From: VAZQ01 sp963821505
Lineage (GTDB): Bacteria > Pseudomonadota > Alphaproteobacteria > Rhizobiales > Xanthobacteraceae
Length of the DNA: 64,000 nucleotides
Assembly: GCA_963821505.1 (NCBI GenBank)
Contig: CAWGEH010000036.1
Location: 62,001-126,000 of the forward strand
Reading direction: 5' to 3'
Both the position numbers and the translations under genes were made by a program. Shown here piece after piece: positions 44,842 to 54,589 of the stretch (position 1 is the first letter of the stretch; each line of letters begins with the position of its first letter). The notes below the pieces were generated by a model, which saw only the letters and a list, made by a program, of their open reading frames with translations, did no database searches and was not told the DNA's origin.

Positions 44842-47327
44842 CTAATGCGTAGCGCCGAATGCCCCGGGGGCCGGACCCAACCCGGCAGCTCCCGAATTTG
44901 TGCTCGCACTCCCGCCAAGTGTGCGCAAGCTGACCTGCATCATGTAGGTATGGTTGACCGAGACGCTGCCGCTATAGGCGTAGTCTGTAATATAATTCAG
45001 GGCCAAGATGAGGCAGTCGTCGATATATCCGAGGCCGACCTGGGTCTGGCTGACCTGTTTGGCATGGATATCGTATCCCGCTCGCCCCAAGCAGCACCCA
45101 GTTCTGGTTCATCTTCAGCCGTGCAGTGCCGAGGACGCCCTCGCGGCGGTTGAGGAACCCGATCAGCGGCTGGGCGGCGTAGTTGCCGTACATCACCGTG
45201 GTCGTCCAGCGGCCGAAACTGGCGACGGTTTCGAGTTCGGTGCGCTGCAGCGTGAAATCGTTCTCGGCGAAGCGGAACCGCGACGTGAACATCAAGGTCG
45301 AGTTCGGCTGGTAGGATGCCCGCGCCACGTAATCCGACTGCGCGGTATCGAGGCCGCTGTTGAGGCCGGTATTGGTCGTTCCGCCGAGCGCGAAGGAGTT
45401 CAGCCCGTACAACTGATAGGATTGTCCGAACAGGACATTGACGTTGCCGCCGCGGTTGAACTGCGCGGTATATTGCACGCCCACATTGGCCCGGCCGCCG
45501 CCTTCGACGCGGTCCCAGCCGGAAAACTTGTTGACCTTGAACAGATTTGAATCGTCGAAGATCAGGCTTTGCGCGTCCTCGTTGGGGAACGAGCCGACGG
45601 CAGTCTCGTTGGGACGGAAGATAAACTGGGCGATCGGCTCGACCGTCTGCGTGCCCCAGGACTGCACGCTGATGAGCGGATAGCGGTATTCGAGGCCCGC
45701 GGTCGGCATGACGCGGCCGATGTCGGTCTGACCGACATTGAGGTAGTTGGAGACGCCCGACTGCGCCGAGATGTCCATGTCGGCGACATCGGCGCGCATG
45801 CTTACGAACGGGGTAAACATCTGGCCCCACTGGTCGATGACGGTCCGTTTCCAATTCCACTCCGACGAGAACCGGGTGTAGTTGCCGGGGACGCCGCGCA
45901 GCAGGCAATTGTTGGCGTTCTTGACCGCGGGGTCGGCCGTGGTCAGGGCGCACAGGCCGTTGGTGACCGCGGACTGCGAGATCGGGTCGAAATTCGCGGT
46001 CTCGCGGGAGAGGCTGGTCAGATTATTGTGAAAGCCAAGCTCCCCGCCGAAGATCGGGTTCTTGAAGACGTAGTCGTGGTCGATCACGGGGTGCACGATC
46101 GGGAGCTCGCCCTGGTCGTCGGACGGCGAGAAGCCGTAGAAGTAAAGCGAACGCGCCTCGAAATAGCTGCGGTCGCCGCGACCCGCGAGGTAGAGTTGGG
46201 ACAGGGCGTAATCAGGGGTGACCAACGCGAGATTGGTGGTCGCCACGTTCCTCATCAGGCCGTAATCGTACAGAAAGTTCTTGTCCGACACCACCGTCGC
46301 GTCCCAGCCCCACACCCATTTGTCCGAGAGGTTGAACTGGCCCGACGTCTCCACGCTGCCGCGCCAGTCGAGATAGCCCGGCGTGTTCACAAACGGAGTT
46401 CTTGTCGAGCTGGAAGAGACCCGTGGCCCGGACGCTATAGGCGCCGTTGAGCAGCCGCTGGCGCCACTCGCCTTGCAACAACGGACCCTGCTTGCTCGTG
46501 ATCATCGGCGTGAAGGTGAAATCGTAGTCGGGGGCGAGCGCCCAGTAATAGGGAACCGTAACTCCGAGCCCATAGATCGAGCTCGTGCTGTACGACGGCG
46601 TGAGTACACCGGTCTTGCGCTTTACCGTCGGATCGGGTGCCGACAAGTACGGGAAGTAGGCGATCGGGACGCCGACGAATTCGAGCCGCGCGTCCTCGAA
46701 ATACAGCATCTTCTCGCCTTGATCGTGGATGATCCGCGCCGCCTTTACCTGCCATTTCGGCGGCTTCGTCGGATCGTCCTTGCAGGGCTCGCAGGCGGTA
46801 TAGACGCCGTTGTGGAAGATGGTGAAATTGCCGCCGGAGCGCTCTGCGCGCGTGGCGGCAAAACGGGTCTGCTCGGGAGCATCGAGGCGCAGCGAATCCA
46901 CGAAGCCGTCGCGATAGTCATCGCTGAGGTCCATGATTTCGCCATGCGTCACCGAGCCGTCGGCCTGGGTGAGCTGGACATTGCCTTCGGCGTGCAGGCG
47001 CTTGGTCTTCTGGTCGTAGATGACCCGGTCGGCTTCGAGCGTCGAGGCGCCGAAATAGAGCTGCACGTTGCCGACCGCCGACACGCGCTCGTTGCTGTAG
47101 TCGTAATTGATCTCATCGGCGCGAACGAGCATCTGGTTCTGCGTGCCAGGGCGTTCGACTCTCACCGGCGGCTTGGGCCGCGGCGGGAAGGTCAGCATCT
47201 GCGCCTGCAACGGCGGCGCCACGCCGGCCGAACCCGCGACCAGCATGATCGCGGCCGCACAGACGACCAACGCGCCGCACCAGGTGCGGCGGCGCGACGA
47301 GCGAGGATGGGTGGCCGGCGGCGCCAT
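44842..47327 (-). CDS. lptD: LPS-assembly protein LptD, frame broken twice
   Basis: LptD is the outer-membrane barrel that inserts LPS. A signal region and the OstA/LptA-like domain come first (ADEINYDYSNERVSAVGNVQLYF, DRVIYDQKTKRLHAEGNVQL), then the Cys-containing TACEPCKDDP, then the long beta-barrel (QGPLLQGEWRQRLLNGAYS, TPGYLDWRGSVETSGQFNLS, ASYQPNSTLMFTSRFRF). Extra bases near 46395 and 45078 break the frame; corrected length is about 827 residues. It overlaps the end of lptG at ATG 47327 and is read with lptF-lptG. Confidence 0.92.
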
Positions 47328-48415
47328 TACCCGTCCTCCTGGTAGAGCAGCGCGATCAGGCCGGTGACGCCACCAACGGCGGGCGGCAGTCCCGCCGCGA
47401 TCCATGGGCCCAGCAGCCCGGCCTTGCTCAAGTCGCCGGTGACTTTCGCCAGGACGTAAAGCAGGAAGCCGGCGCCGATGCCGCCCAGCACGATCTTCTG
47501 CACGCCGCCGAAACGGAAGAAACGCAGGCTGACGGAGGCGGCCAACAGCACCATGGCCACGAGATAGAAGGGTTGCGCCAGCAGCTGATAATATTGCAGT
47601 CGATAGCCGGCGGCGGCGAGACCCGCCTTTTCGGCGGTATCGATGTAGGTCGACAGCTGCCAGAACGGCACGGTCTCGGGCGTCGCGAAGCTCTCGCCGA
47701 CCTGCGCCGGCGTCAGGGTGGTGCTGAGCCGAAAGCTCTCGCGCTCGACCGGCGCGGCTCCGCTGGCGTAGAAGCGGGGTTCTTCCAGCCGCCAATATCC
47801 GGGTTCGAGCCGCGCGCTCTTGGCTTCGATGCGGTCACGGAAATGGCCGTCGGCGTCCAGCCGGAACACGCTCACGCCGCCCAGTTCCATGCCCTGCTGC
47901 CGGCTCGACTTGGCGTTGATGACGGCCTGGCCGTCTTCGTTTCGCTGGCGAACCCAGAATCCGCTGCCGGGATTGTGAAAACCTTTGTCGCGGCCGAACA
48001 GATCGGCTTCCAGCCGCGTCGACAGCTCGCGCAAGCTCGCCGAGATCGGATTGTAAATCGTCGTCAACGCGACCCCGATCAGGGCAGCGATCATGATGGC
48101 GGGCGCGATGAACTGCCAGGCCGAAATTCCGGCGGCGCGCGCGACCACGAGCTCCAGGCGCCGCGACAAATTCAGGTAGCAGAACATCGCGCCGACGAGC
48201 ACGGCGAACGGCATCACGCGCTCGGTGATGAAGGGCACGCGAAAGAGCGTGATCTGGGCGATGAGGAAGGCCGAGACGTCCTTGATGTCCGCGGTGCGCC
48301 GCATCAACTCGAGGAAATCGATCATCGCGGTCAGCACCAACGTCCCCGCGAACACGGCAAGAACCGCGGAGAGGAAGCGCCATCCGAAATATCGCGAGAG
48401 CGTCCCGGCGATCAT
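47327..48415 (-). CDS. lptG: LPS export ABC transporter permease LptG
   Basis: The 362-residue protein has three N-terminal membrane helices (RFLSAVLAVFAGTLVLTAMIDF and following), a beta-jellyroll periplasmic part and three C-terminal helices (VAMVLLAASVSLRFFRFGG, IVLGGIGAGFLLYVLAKV). FRVPFITERVMPFAVLVGAM is the LptG family segment. With LptF and LptB2 it extracts LPS from the inner membrane. Its ATG overlaps the lptF stop by 4 bp and its stop overlaps the lptD start, so the three genes are tightly coupled. Confidence 0.94.
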   Translation of the reverse strand: MIAGTLSRYFGWRFLSAVLAVFAGTLVLTAMIDFLELMRRTADIKDVSAFLIAQITLFRVPFITERVMPFAVLVGAMFCYLNLSRRLELVVARAAGISAWQFIAPAIMIAALIGVALTTIYNPISASLRELSTRLEADLFGRDKGFHNPGSGFWVRQRNEDGQAVINAKSSRQQGMELGGVSVFRLDADGHFRDRIEAKSARLEPGYWRLEEPRFYASGAAPVERESFRLSTTLTPAQVGESFATPETVPFWQLSTYIDTAEKAGLAAAGYRLQYYQLLAQPFYLVAMVLLAASVSLRFFRFGGVQKIVLGGIGAGFLLYVLAKVTGDLSKAGLLGPWIAAGLPPAVGGVTGLIALLYQEDG

Positions 48416-49587
48416 GGCGCCTGCCCCATCAGGGCGCCGGTGCGCTGGGCGATGCGCTCCATGACCGCGGTGATCGAATTGGTGATGAAGGCCGGGGGCT
48501 CGATGATGACTCCGCGCGAGATGGCGAGATATCCGAGCACGAAGGTCGTGAGCAGGGCGAGGTAGGGGAGCAGCAGGACGATCGGCGTATGCACGCCGGC
48601 GATCATGCCGACGAAGCCCAGTCCGCGCAGCGCCGCCACCACGCCGATCGCGCCCATGAGCGAGACGGTGCGACTCTGCCGGGTGGTGCGCGGCGCGCCG
48701 AGATAGGCGTAGGTCATCACGACGAAGGCGAGCGGGTAGAGGGGTGCCGTGATCCGGTCGTGAAATTCGGCGCGGATTTGATCGGGCTCGTCGACGAACG
48801 ACTTGTCGGTCAGCGTGGGGTCATAAAGCTCCCAGAGATATCGCTCCCGCACCGAATATTTCAGGCTCTGGCTGCCGGTTGACAGCCAGGACAGGTCGAA
48901 ACCATAGCTGTCGAACAGCACCAGCGTGGGATCGCGCTGGCCGGTCTCGTGCCGCTGAACGCTGCCGTTCTCCAGCACGAGAAACAGGCCGCGCTCGCTC
49001 TTTACGATGTCGCCTTGCTCGGCAAGGATGGTCGCGCGCTCCTTCGGGTCGCGCTGGTCGTCGATGAAGATGCCCAGCAATTGCCCGTTCGGGCGGCGTT
49101 CGCGGATGTGGAGCGTCAGTCTCTCTTCCAGCTTGGTGAAGCGGCCGGGCTGCACGATGTTGGAGACGAGGTCGGCGCGAACTTCGGTCGCCCAGCGCCG
49201 CAATTCGCGCAGCCCCCACGGCGAGACGTAGATGCTGATCGCCGCGACGAGCAGCGAGACGACGATCCCGACCGCCAGGAAAGGGCGGAAGATAACCCAC
49301 GGCGGCATGCCGGCCGCGTTCATGACGATGAGCTCGGAATCGTTGCCGAGCTTGTTGAGCACGTGCGCCACCGCGATCATCAGGGCGATCGGCGCGATGA
49401 TCAGGATCAGCAGCGGAATGATGAGGCCGGTGATGCCGACGAAGACGAAGATGCTCTGGCCCTGATTGGTCATCAGGTCGATGTCACGCAACGCCTGCGT
49501 GATCCACATCAGCGCGGTCACGCTGGTGCAAATGACCAGGAACGCACCGAGCGTGGTGCGGAAGATATATCGGCCGATGGACCCCAT
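48412..49587 (-). CDS. lptF: LPS export ABC transporter permease LptF
   Basis: The 391-residue YjgP/YjgQ-family protein has helices in the 3+3 pattern around a periplasmic domain: IFRTTLGAFLVICTSVTALMW, IIPLLILIIAPIALMIAVAHVL, with NDSELIVMNAAGMPPWVIFRP as the cytoplasmic coupling stretch. It pairs with LptG. ATG 49587 gives MGSIGRYIFR; a GTG three codons earlier is less likely. It is the first gene of the leftward lpt operon and diverges from pepA. Confidence 0.94.
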   Translation of the reverse strand: MGSIGRYIFRTTLGAFLVICTSVTALMWITQALRDIDLMTNQGQSIFVFVGITGLIIPLLILIIAPIALMIAVAHVLNKLGNDSELIVMNAAGMPPWVIFRPFLAVGIVVSLLVAAISIYVSPWGLRELRRWATEVRADLVSNIVQPGRFTKLEERLTLHIRERRPNGQLLGIFIDDQRDPKERATILAEQGDIVKSERGLFLVLENGSVQRHETGQRDPTLVLFDSYGFDLSWLSTGSQSLKYSVRERYLWELYDPTLTDKSFVDEPDQIRAEFHDRITAPLYPLAFVVMTYAYLGAPRTTRQSRTVSLMGAIGVVAALRGLGFVGMIAGVHTPIVLLLPYLALLTTFVLGYLAISRGVIIEPPAFITNSITAVMERIAQRTGALMGQAP

Positions 49588-50052
49588 CCGACTCACGCGT
49601 CCCCGATCGCGGCAAAACCCGACGCATGTCGGCGAGAGCCGACATGCGCACCTGCAAAGTGCCGATCTCGGGTAAACCCGAGATCGGGTGCGCCGGCTCC
49701 CGTCCCCCGTCGCGGCGCGCCAAGGGTAAACCGATCCCCTTTTTACCCTCTATTTGATCCGGCAACAAAATGGCTTGGCCAAGGCAAACCCTTTGAGTAT
49801 GCACAACAAAACGTTAATCTGGCGCGCGTTGCCCGGCGGCCACAGGCCTGCGCCCGTGATCTCGATCGCCGCCGGTGGAATCTCCGCCCCACTTTCAGGC
49901 TCCCGGCCCACCGTCTGCGACCCCGCAAGCGCATTCATTTCGAGAGTTGAGTTGGGGCGCATGCCGCCGATCAAGTTCACGCAACCCGGCACAGGCCTGA
50001 TTGCATTCGCAAGATAACTTCCACTCCACCCCGATCGAGAGGACCGACCCCG
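49588..50052. other. 465-bp divergent region between lptF and pepA
   Basis: It contains two strong palindromes (listed separately) and the promoters of both genes. A frame at 49754-50017 has no ribosome-binding site or recognisable product and is not called. Confidence 0.6.
49624..49686. repeat. Two tandem perfect palindromes upstream of lptF
   Basis: GCATGTCGGC-GAGA-GCCGACATGC (49624-49647) and CGATCTCGGGT-AA-ACCCGAGATCG (49663-49686) are perfect hairpins 15 bp apart. They lie 37-99 bp upstream of the lptF start and could be a regulator site, attenuator or dispersed repeats. Confidence 0.7.
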
Positions 50053-51549
50053 ATGTCTGGCGCTTTGAAGCTCGAATTTGCCGCCCTGGCTACGCCTTCC
50101 AAGGGCGTTCTCGTCCTGTTCTGCGAAGAGGGGCTCAAATTCGGCTCCGCCGCGCGTCGGGCGATCGAGCCCACCGGGGATCTGGTCACTCGGGCGGCGG
50201 CGGCCGACCGCTTCAAGGGCAAGAACGGTTCGGCACTCGACATCGTGGCGCCGCCCGGGCTCGCGGCGACGCGCCTGGTCATCGTGGGCGTCGGCAAGGC
50301 CCGCGACCTCAAGGCCGAGGATTTCGTCAAGCTCGGCGGCATTGCCATGGGCAAGATTCCGGCGGCGGCAACCGAGGCGACCATCGTCGCCGACCTGCCG
50401 GGCGGCGCCATCAAGCCCGACCGGATCGCCGATATCGCGCTCGGGGTGCAGCTGCGCGCTTACGCCTTCGACCGCTACAAGACCAAGCGCAAGGACGCAG
50501 ATGAGAAGGCGGCGCAACTCAAGGTCACGATCACGGTCCCGTCAGTCGCCGCCGTGGAAAAGGCGTTCGCGCCACGCAGCGCGGTCGCCAGCGGCGTGGT
50601 GATCGCGCGCGATCTCGTCAACGAGCCCGCCAACGTGCTCTACCCGGAGGAATTCGCCCGCCGCGCCGGGAGTCTGCGAAAGCTCGGCGTGGCCGTCGAG
50701 GTGCTCGATGTCAAGGAGATGAAGAAGCTCGGCATGAATGCGCTGCTCGGCGTGGGCCAGGGCTCGCAGCACGAGAGCCGCACGGTGATCATGCGCTGGA
50801 ACGGCGGCAAGCGGGACGCCGCACCGGTGGCCTTCATCGGCAAGGGCGTCTGCTTCGATACCGGCGGCATTTCGATCAAGCCCGCTGCGGGCATGGAGGA
50901 CATGAAGGGCGACATGGCGGGGGCGGCCTGCGTTGTCGGCCTCATGCATGCGCTCGCGACGCGCAAGGCGAAGGTCAATGCCGTCGGCGCGATCGGGATC
51001 GTGGAGAACATGCCCGACGGCAGGGCGCAGCGTCCGGGCGATATCGTGACCACGATGTCGGGGCAAACCATCGAGATCATCAATACCGACGCCGAGGGCC
51101 GGCTCGTGCTTTCCGACGTGCTGCATTACGTCAACAAGCGTTGCAAACCGAAATTCATGATCGATCTCGCCACCTTGACCGGCGCGATCATCGTCGCGCT
51201 CGGACAGGAATATGCCGGCCTGTTCGCCAACGACGACAAGCTCGCCGAGCGACTCGTCAAGGTCGGCAACGAGGTCGGCGAGCGGGTATGGCGGATGCCG
51301 CTCGGTCCGGAATTCGACAAGATGATCGATTCGAAATTCGCCGATATGAAGAATACCGGCGGCCGCCACGGCGGCGCCATCACCGCAGCGCAGCTGCTGC
51401 AACGCTTCGTCGACAAGACGCCGTGGGCGCATCTCGATATCGCCGGCACCGCCATGGGTTCCCCCCAGACCGAGATCAACCGCAGCTGGGGCTCGGGCTT
51501 CGGCGTGCGGCTGTTGGACCGGCTGGTGGCGGAGTATTACGAGAAGTGA
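50053..51549 (+). CDS. pepA: Leucyl aminopeptidase
   Basis: The 498-residue M17 peptidase has the N-terminal macro-like domain and the C-terminal catalytic domain with the metal ligands: VAFIGKGVCFDTGGISIKP (Lys and Asp), KGDMAGAA, and the family signature NTDAEGRLVLSDVL (Asp, Glu and the Arg of the active site). It releases N-terminal residues from peptides in the cytoplasm as a hexamer. The ATG at 50053 follows GAGAGGACC. It is followed by holC, the usual order in alphaproteobacteria. Confidence 0.97.
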   Translation: MSGALKLEFAALATPSKGVLVLFCEEGLKFGSAARRAIEPTGDLVTRAAAADRFKGKNGSALDIVAPPGLAATRLVIVGVGKARDLKAEDFVKLGGIAMGKIPAAATEATIVADLPGGAIKPDRIADIALGVQLRAYAFDRYKTKRKDADEKAAQLKVTITVPSVAAVEKAFAPRSAVASGVVIARDLVNEPANVLYPEEFARRAGSLRKLGVAVEVLDVKEMKKLGMNALLGVGQGSQHESRTVIMRWNGGKRDAAPVAFIGKGVCFDTGGISIKPAAGMEDMKGDMAGAACVVGLMHALATRKAKVNAVGAIGIVENMPDGRAQRPGDIVTTMSGQTIEIINTDAEGRLVLSDVLHYVNKRCKPKFMIDLATLTGAIIVALGQEYAGLFANDDKLAERLVKVGNEVGERVWRMPLGPEFDKMIDSKFADMKNTGGRHGGAITAAQLLQRFVDKTPWAHLDIAGTAMGSPQTEINRSWGSGFGVRLLDRLVAEYYEK

Positions 51550-51616
51550 AGCCATTGCTCGCCGCCGGACGCAGCGAATCGGGGCTGTCGCCCCGCGATC
51601 GCGACTGCCGATCGCC

Positions 51617-52070
51617 ATGACCGAGATCTTATTCTACCACCTGCAGCGCCAGCCGCTCGAGCGTGTGCTCCCGACGCTGATCGAAAAATCGCTCGAGCGT
51701 GGCTGGCGCGTGGTCGTGCAGGCCGCGTCGGAGGAGCGGATCGAGGCGCTGGATGCGCATCTGTGGACCTTTCGCGACGACAGCTTCCTTCCGCACGGTA
51801 CCTGGCGCGAGGCCGAGGCCTTGGAGCAGCCGGTCCTGCTCACGGTTCAACGACGACAACCCGAACGGCGCGGCGGTGCGCTTTCTCATCGACGGCGCGC
51901 CGGTGCCGGCGGATGCCGACGCCTATCAGCGCATCGTGCTGATCTTTGACGGCGAAGATCCGGACGCCGTGGCTGCGGCGCGGGAGCGCTGGAGCGAGGG
52001 CAGGGCGAAAGGCTTCGATGTCGCCTATTGGCAGGCGGATGAGCAAGGGCGCTGGCGGCGCAAGGGATGA
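51617..52070 (+). CDS. holC: DNA polymerase III subunit chi, frame broken near 51842
   Basis: The first frame gives MTEILFYHLQRQPLERVLP and WRVVVQAASEERIEALDAHLW, then DDSFLPHGTW, the conserved chi motif. After one extra G (acggttc for acgttc) it continues FNDDNPNGAAVRFLIDGA and YQRIVLIFDGEDPDAVAAARE to the stop at 52070. Corrected length is 150 residues. Chi joins the clamp loader to SSB. The break is probably an error. Confidence 0.9.
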
Positions 52071-52162
52071 ACGGGGGGCCGATCCAGGCGCTCGTTGGCT
52101 CCAGCGCCAGGGACTTGCCCCTGCAGTCGACGCGCCCGCGGGGAGCGGGCGCCGGGAGCACG

Positions 52163-52194
52163 AAAAAGCCCCGGGGGTTGCCCGGGGCCTTTTG
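52163..52194. terminator. Bidirectional terminator between holC and barrel gene copy 1
   Basis: AAAAA-GCCCCGGG-ggttg-CCCGGGGC-CTTTT has a strong stem with an A-run on one side and a T-run on the other, so it can end the leftward barrel transcript and the rightward holC transcript. An almost identical unit is at 53314-53344. Confidence 0.85.
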
Positions 52195-52214
52195 CGTCGT
52201 TGATGTCGCGACGA

Positions 52215-53041
52215 TCAGTAGGCAGGCGCCGGACCGCCCCACAGGAAGCCGTAGCCCTTGGTCTTGATGGTCAAGCGAGCGCGGACGATGTCGCCCTTCG
52301 CGCTGAGGTCGTAGTCCCACCCGGTCGCAGGGTTGCAACCCGGATTGAAGCAGAACGCATTCTGACCGCTGACGTCGTAGTGTTGATATTCGGCGCCGAG
52401 GATCACGTCGACCAGCGCGCCCTGGTGGACCACGTAGTCGAAGCCGCCGCCGGCATACCAGCCGTCGTTGTTGCGCGAGGCGCCGTTGAACCTGGAACCA
52501 GGACCGTCGCATGCATCGGTAACGCTCGAGCAAGCCGCTGACTTGAGATTGGCCGAAGCCCAACCACCGGTCGCAAAGATCATCCAGCGGTCCCAGGCAT
52601 AGCCCAGCCGCGGACCTACCGTGAACAGGTTGGTGAGCTTGTGCTCGAAGAAGGTGTTGGGCGCGATCCCCGGCGGGCGGAACAGATACCGCTCAAGCTC
52701 CGGCATTCGTTCATGCAGCCACTCAGGGCCGCTTCCACACCGAGCACCCAGGCACCCCACTGCCACTGCGCGCCGGCGTGGAAGCCATAGACGCCATCAC
52801 TGGTGCTGGTGGAGAAGTCGTTCACATTTCCGGGTCCGGTGCCGCCGAAGAGCCGCGGATTCGGGAAATGCTGATCGACCTCGTTCCAAATTCCACCGAC
52901 GTTGAAGCCGATATAGGCACCGGACCAATCATAGTATGCCACGGGAGGAGGAGGTGGCGCCTTGATCGGCAACTCCGCAGCCATTGCAGGCCCGGCGAGC
53001 ATCGCCGCAAGCCCCACGCTTCCAAGTAAGAACTTCTTCAT
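52215..53041 (-). CDS. Outer-membrane beta-barrel protein (Omp25/31-like), copy 1, frame broken near 52690
   Basis: This copy is nearly identical to the intact gene at 53367-54191: MKKFLLGSVGLAAMLAGPAM signal peptide, PPPPPVAYYDWSGAYIGFNVGG, SDGVYGFHAGAQWQWGAWVLG, and the barrel end DIVRARLTIKTKGYGFLWG. Around 52680-52700 it has two more bases than copy 2 (ggcgggcggaacagatacc against gggggcggaacaatacc), which breaks the frame after RSLSGI. It may be a recent pseudogene or an error. A terminator follows. These barrels are abundant surface antigens. Confidence 0.85.
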
Positions 53042-53097
53042 TTGAACCCCCCGTTCAGGATTTCAGTTGTGCTTTTTTTAACAGGTTCCCACTGATT

Positions 53098-53118
53098 TGG
53101 CTGTGATGTTTGCGCAAC
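53098..53118 (-). promoter_or_regulatory. Upstream element shared by the two barrel genes, copy 1
   Basis: tggctgtgatgtttgcgcaac lies 57 bp upstream of the copy 1 start; the same sequence with one change (gatatttg) is 85 bp upstream of copy 2 at 54275-54295. The surrounding DNA differs, so the element is probably selected, for example a regulator or promoter site. Confidence 0.45.
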
Positions 53119-53313
53119 AGTGGAAGGGATTCGATGTTCGATCCTTTACTTCGAAGCAGAAGATGCACAACGCCGCCTTGCGCGGACGGTTTAAACCTGT
53201 TCCTGCGCGTGAGGCATTCCTGCATCCGGGACACCGACCGCTGACGGCCGCCCGGACGGTCGATCGAAACCCGAGCGACGCCGGCCTGATTCGCGATGCG
53301 CGCCGGGAGCACG

Positions 53314-53344
53314 AAAAAGCCCCGGGGGTTGCCCGGGGCTTTTT
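53314..53344. terminator. Terminator of barrel gene copy 2
   Basis: AAAAA-GCCCCGGG-ggttg-CCCGGGGC-TTTTT, the same unit as at 52163-52194, directly after the copy 2 stop. The flanking cgccgggagcacg and gcgtcgttgatgtcgcg are also shared, showing that the duplication includes the 3' flank. Confidence 0.85.
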
Positions 53345-53366
53345 GCGTCGTTGATGTCGCGAACGA

Positions 53367-54191
53367 TCAGTAGGCAGGCGCCGGACCGCCCCACAGGAAG
53401 CCGTAGCCCTTGGTCTTGATGGTCAAGCGAGCCCGGACGATGTCGCCCTTCGCGCTCAGGTCTTCGTCCCACCCGGTCGCAGGGTTGCAACCCGGGTTGA
53501 AGCAGAACGCATTCTGACCGCTGACGTCGTAGTGTTGATATTCCGCACCGAGGATCACGTCGACCAGCGCGCCCTGGTGGACCACGTAGTCGAAGCCGCC
53601 GCCGGCATACCAGCCGTCGTTGTTGCGCGAGGCGCCGTTGAACCTGGAACCAGGACCGTCGCATGCATCGGTAGCGCCTGAGCAAGCCGCTGACTTGAGA
53701 TTGGCCGAAGCCCAACCACCGGTCGCAAAGATCATCCAGCGGTCCCAGGCATAGCCCAGCCGCGGACCTACCGTGAACAGGTTGGTGAGCTTGTGCTCGA
53801 AGAAGGTGTTGGGCGCGATCCCCGGGGGCGGAACAATACCGCTCAAGCTCCGGCATTCGTTCATGCAGCCACTCAGGGCCGCTTCCACACCGAGCACCCA
53901 GGCACCCCACTGCCACTGCGCGCCGGCGTGGAAGCCATAGACGCCATCACTGGTGCTAGTCGAGAAGTCATTCACATTTCCGGGTCCGGTGCCGCCGAAG
54001 AGCCGCGGATTCGGGAAATGCTGATCGACCTCGTTCCAAATTCCACCGACGTTGAAGCCGATATAGGCACCGGACCAATCATAGTATGCCACCGGAGGAG
54101 GAGGTGGCGCCTTGATCGGCATGTCCGCAGCCATTGCAGGCCCTGCGAGCATCGCCGCAAGCCCCACGCTTCCAAGTAAGAACTTCTTCAT
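53367..54191 (-). CDS. Outer-membrane beta-barrel protein (Omp25/31-like), copy 2
   Basis: The 274-residue protein has a signal peptide (MKKFLLGSVGLAAMLAGPAM, cut after AMAAD) and an eight-stranded barrel pattern with alternating aromatic residues: VAYYDWSGAYIGFNVGGIWN, TVGPRLGYAWDRWMIFATGG, WYAGGGFDYVVHQGALVDVILGAEYQHY, and a C-terminal strand GYGFLWGGPAPAY. It has Cys pairs in SGCMNECRS and FCFNPGCNP, suggesting disulfides in surface loops. ATG 54191 is the start of the signal peptide. It forms a tandem direct duplication with copy 1. Confidence 0.9.
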   Translation of the reverse strand: MKKFLLGSVGLAAMLAGPAMAADMPIKAPPPPPVAYYDWSGAYIGFNVGGIWNEVDQHFPNPRLFGGTGPGNVNDFSTSTSDGVYGFHAGAQWQWGAWVLGVEAALSGCMNECRSLSGIVPPPGIAPNTFFEHKLTNLFTVGPRLGYAWDRWMIFATGGWASANLKSAACSGATDACDGPGSRFNGASRNNDGWYAGGGFDYVVHQGALVDVILGAEYQHYDVSGQNAFCFNPGCNPATGWDEDLSAKGDIVRARLTIKTKGYGFLWGGPAPAY

Positions 54192-54589
54192 AGCTAGCCC
54201 CCCAGGTTCCCCGTTGACCAATTCGAGTCGTGTCCGACGACTGATAAATTCACCTTAGCGCGTCTGAGTGCCGATGGCTGTGATATTTGCGCAACGTTGA
54301 AAGTGATTCGACACTTGATCACAGCATCACAGGCAATTTCCGCTTTTCCGGCCATGTTTTTTTCTTCCTATCGGGCGGCATGAGTGATGGCGGTCGGTCC
54401 CCGCGCAGCCGCCGGGGCAACTGCAATGAACTCCTCTTCGGCGCGATTCGCTCCCACCGGGTCGTGGGAGCGGCCCCAATCGCCATGGCGGGAGGAAAAA
54501 ACGCCTATTGATCAAGGTGGTGGTGCTGGCGCAAAATCCTCTCGACTTGGCATGCCGGTTGAACCGTGCTGGGAGTCGGGACCTCGGCG
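54192..54589. other. 398-bp divergent region between barrel copy 2 and a lipoprotein gene
   Basis: It contains the shared upstream element at 54275-54295 and a T-run near 54355. No gene was recognised. Confidence 0.6.
54275..54295 (-). promoter_or_regulatory. Upstream element shared by the two barrel genes, copy 2
   Basis: tggctgtgatatttgcgcaac, one base different from 53098-53118, 85 bp upstream of the copy 2 start. Confidence 0.45.

Noticed and set aside
39996..46400. True pseudogenisation of gmk, rsmA, pdxA and lptD
   Set aside because: Each needs only single-base corrections to give full-length conserved proteins, and loss of essential genes as a group is implausible.
49754..50017. 87-codon plus-strand frame upstream of pepA
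   Set aside because: It covers the divergent promoter region, lacks a ribosome-binding site and has no recognisable sequence.
52140..52200. Short interspersed palindromes as a CRISPR array
   Set aside because: The GC-rich repeats are single hairpins with a U-run (terminators), with no regularly spaced identical repeats and spacers anywhere in the window.
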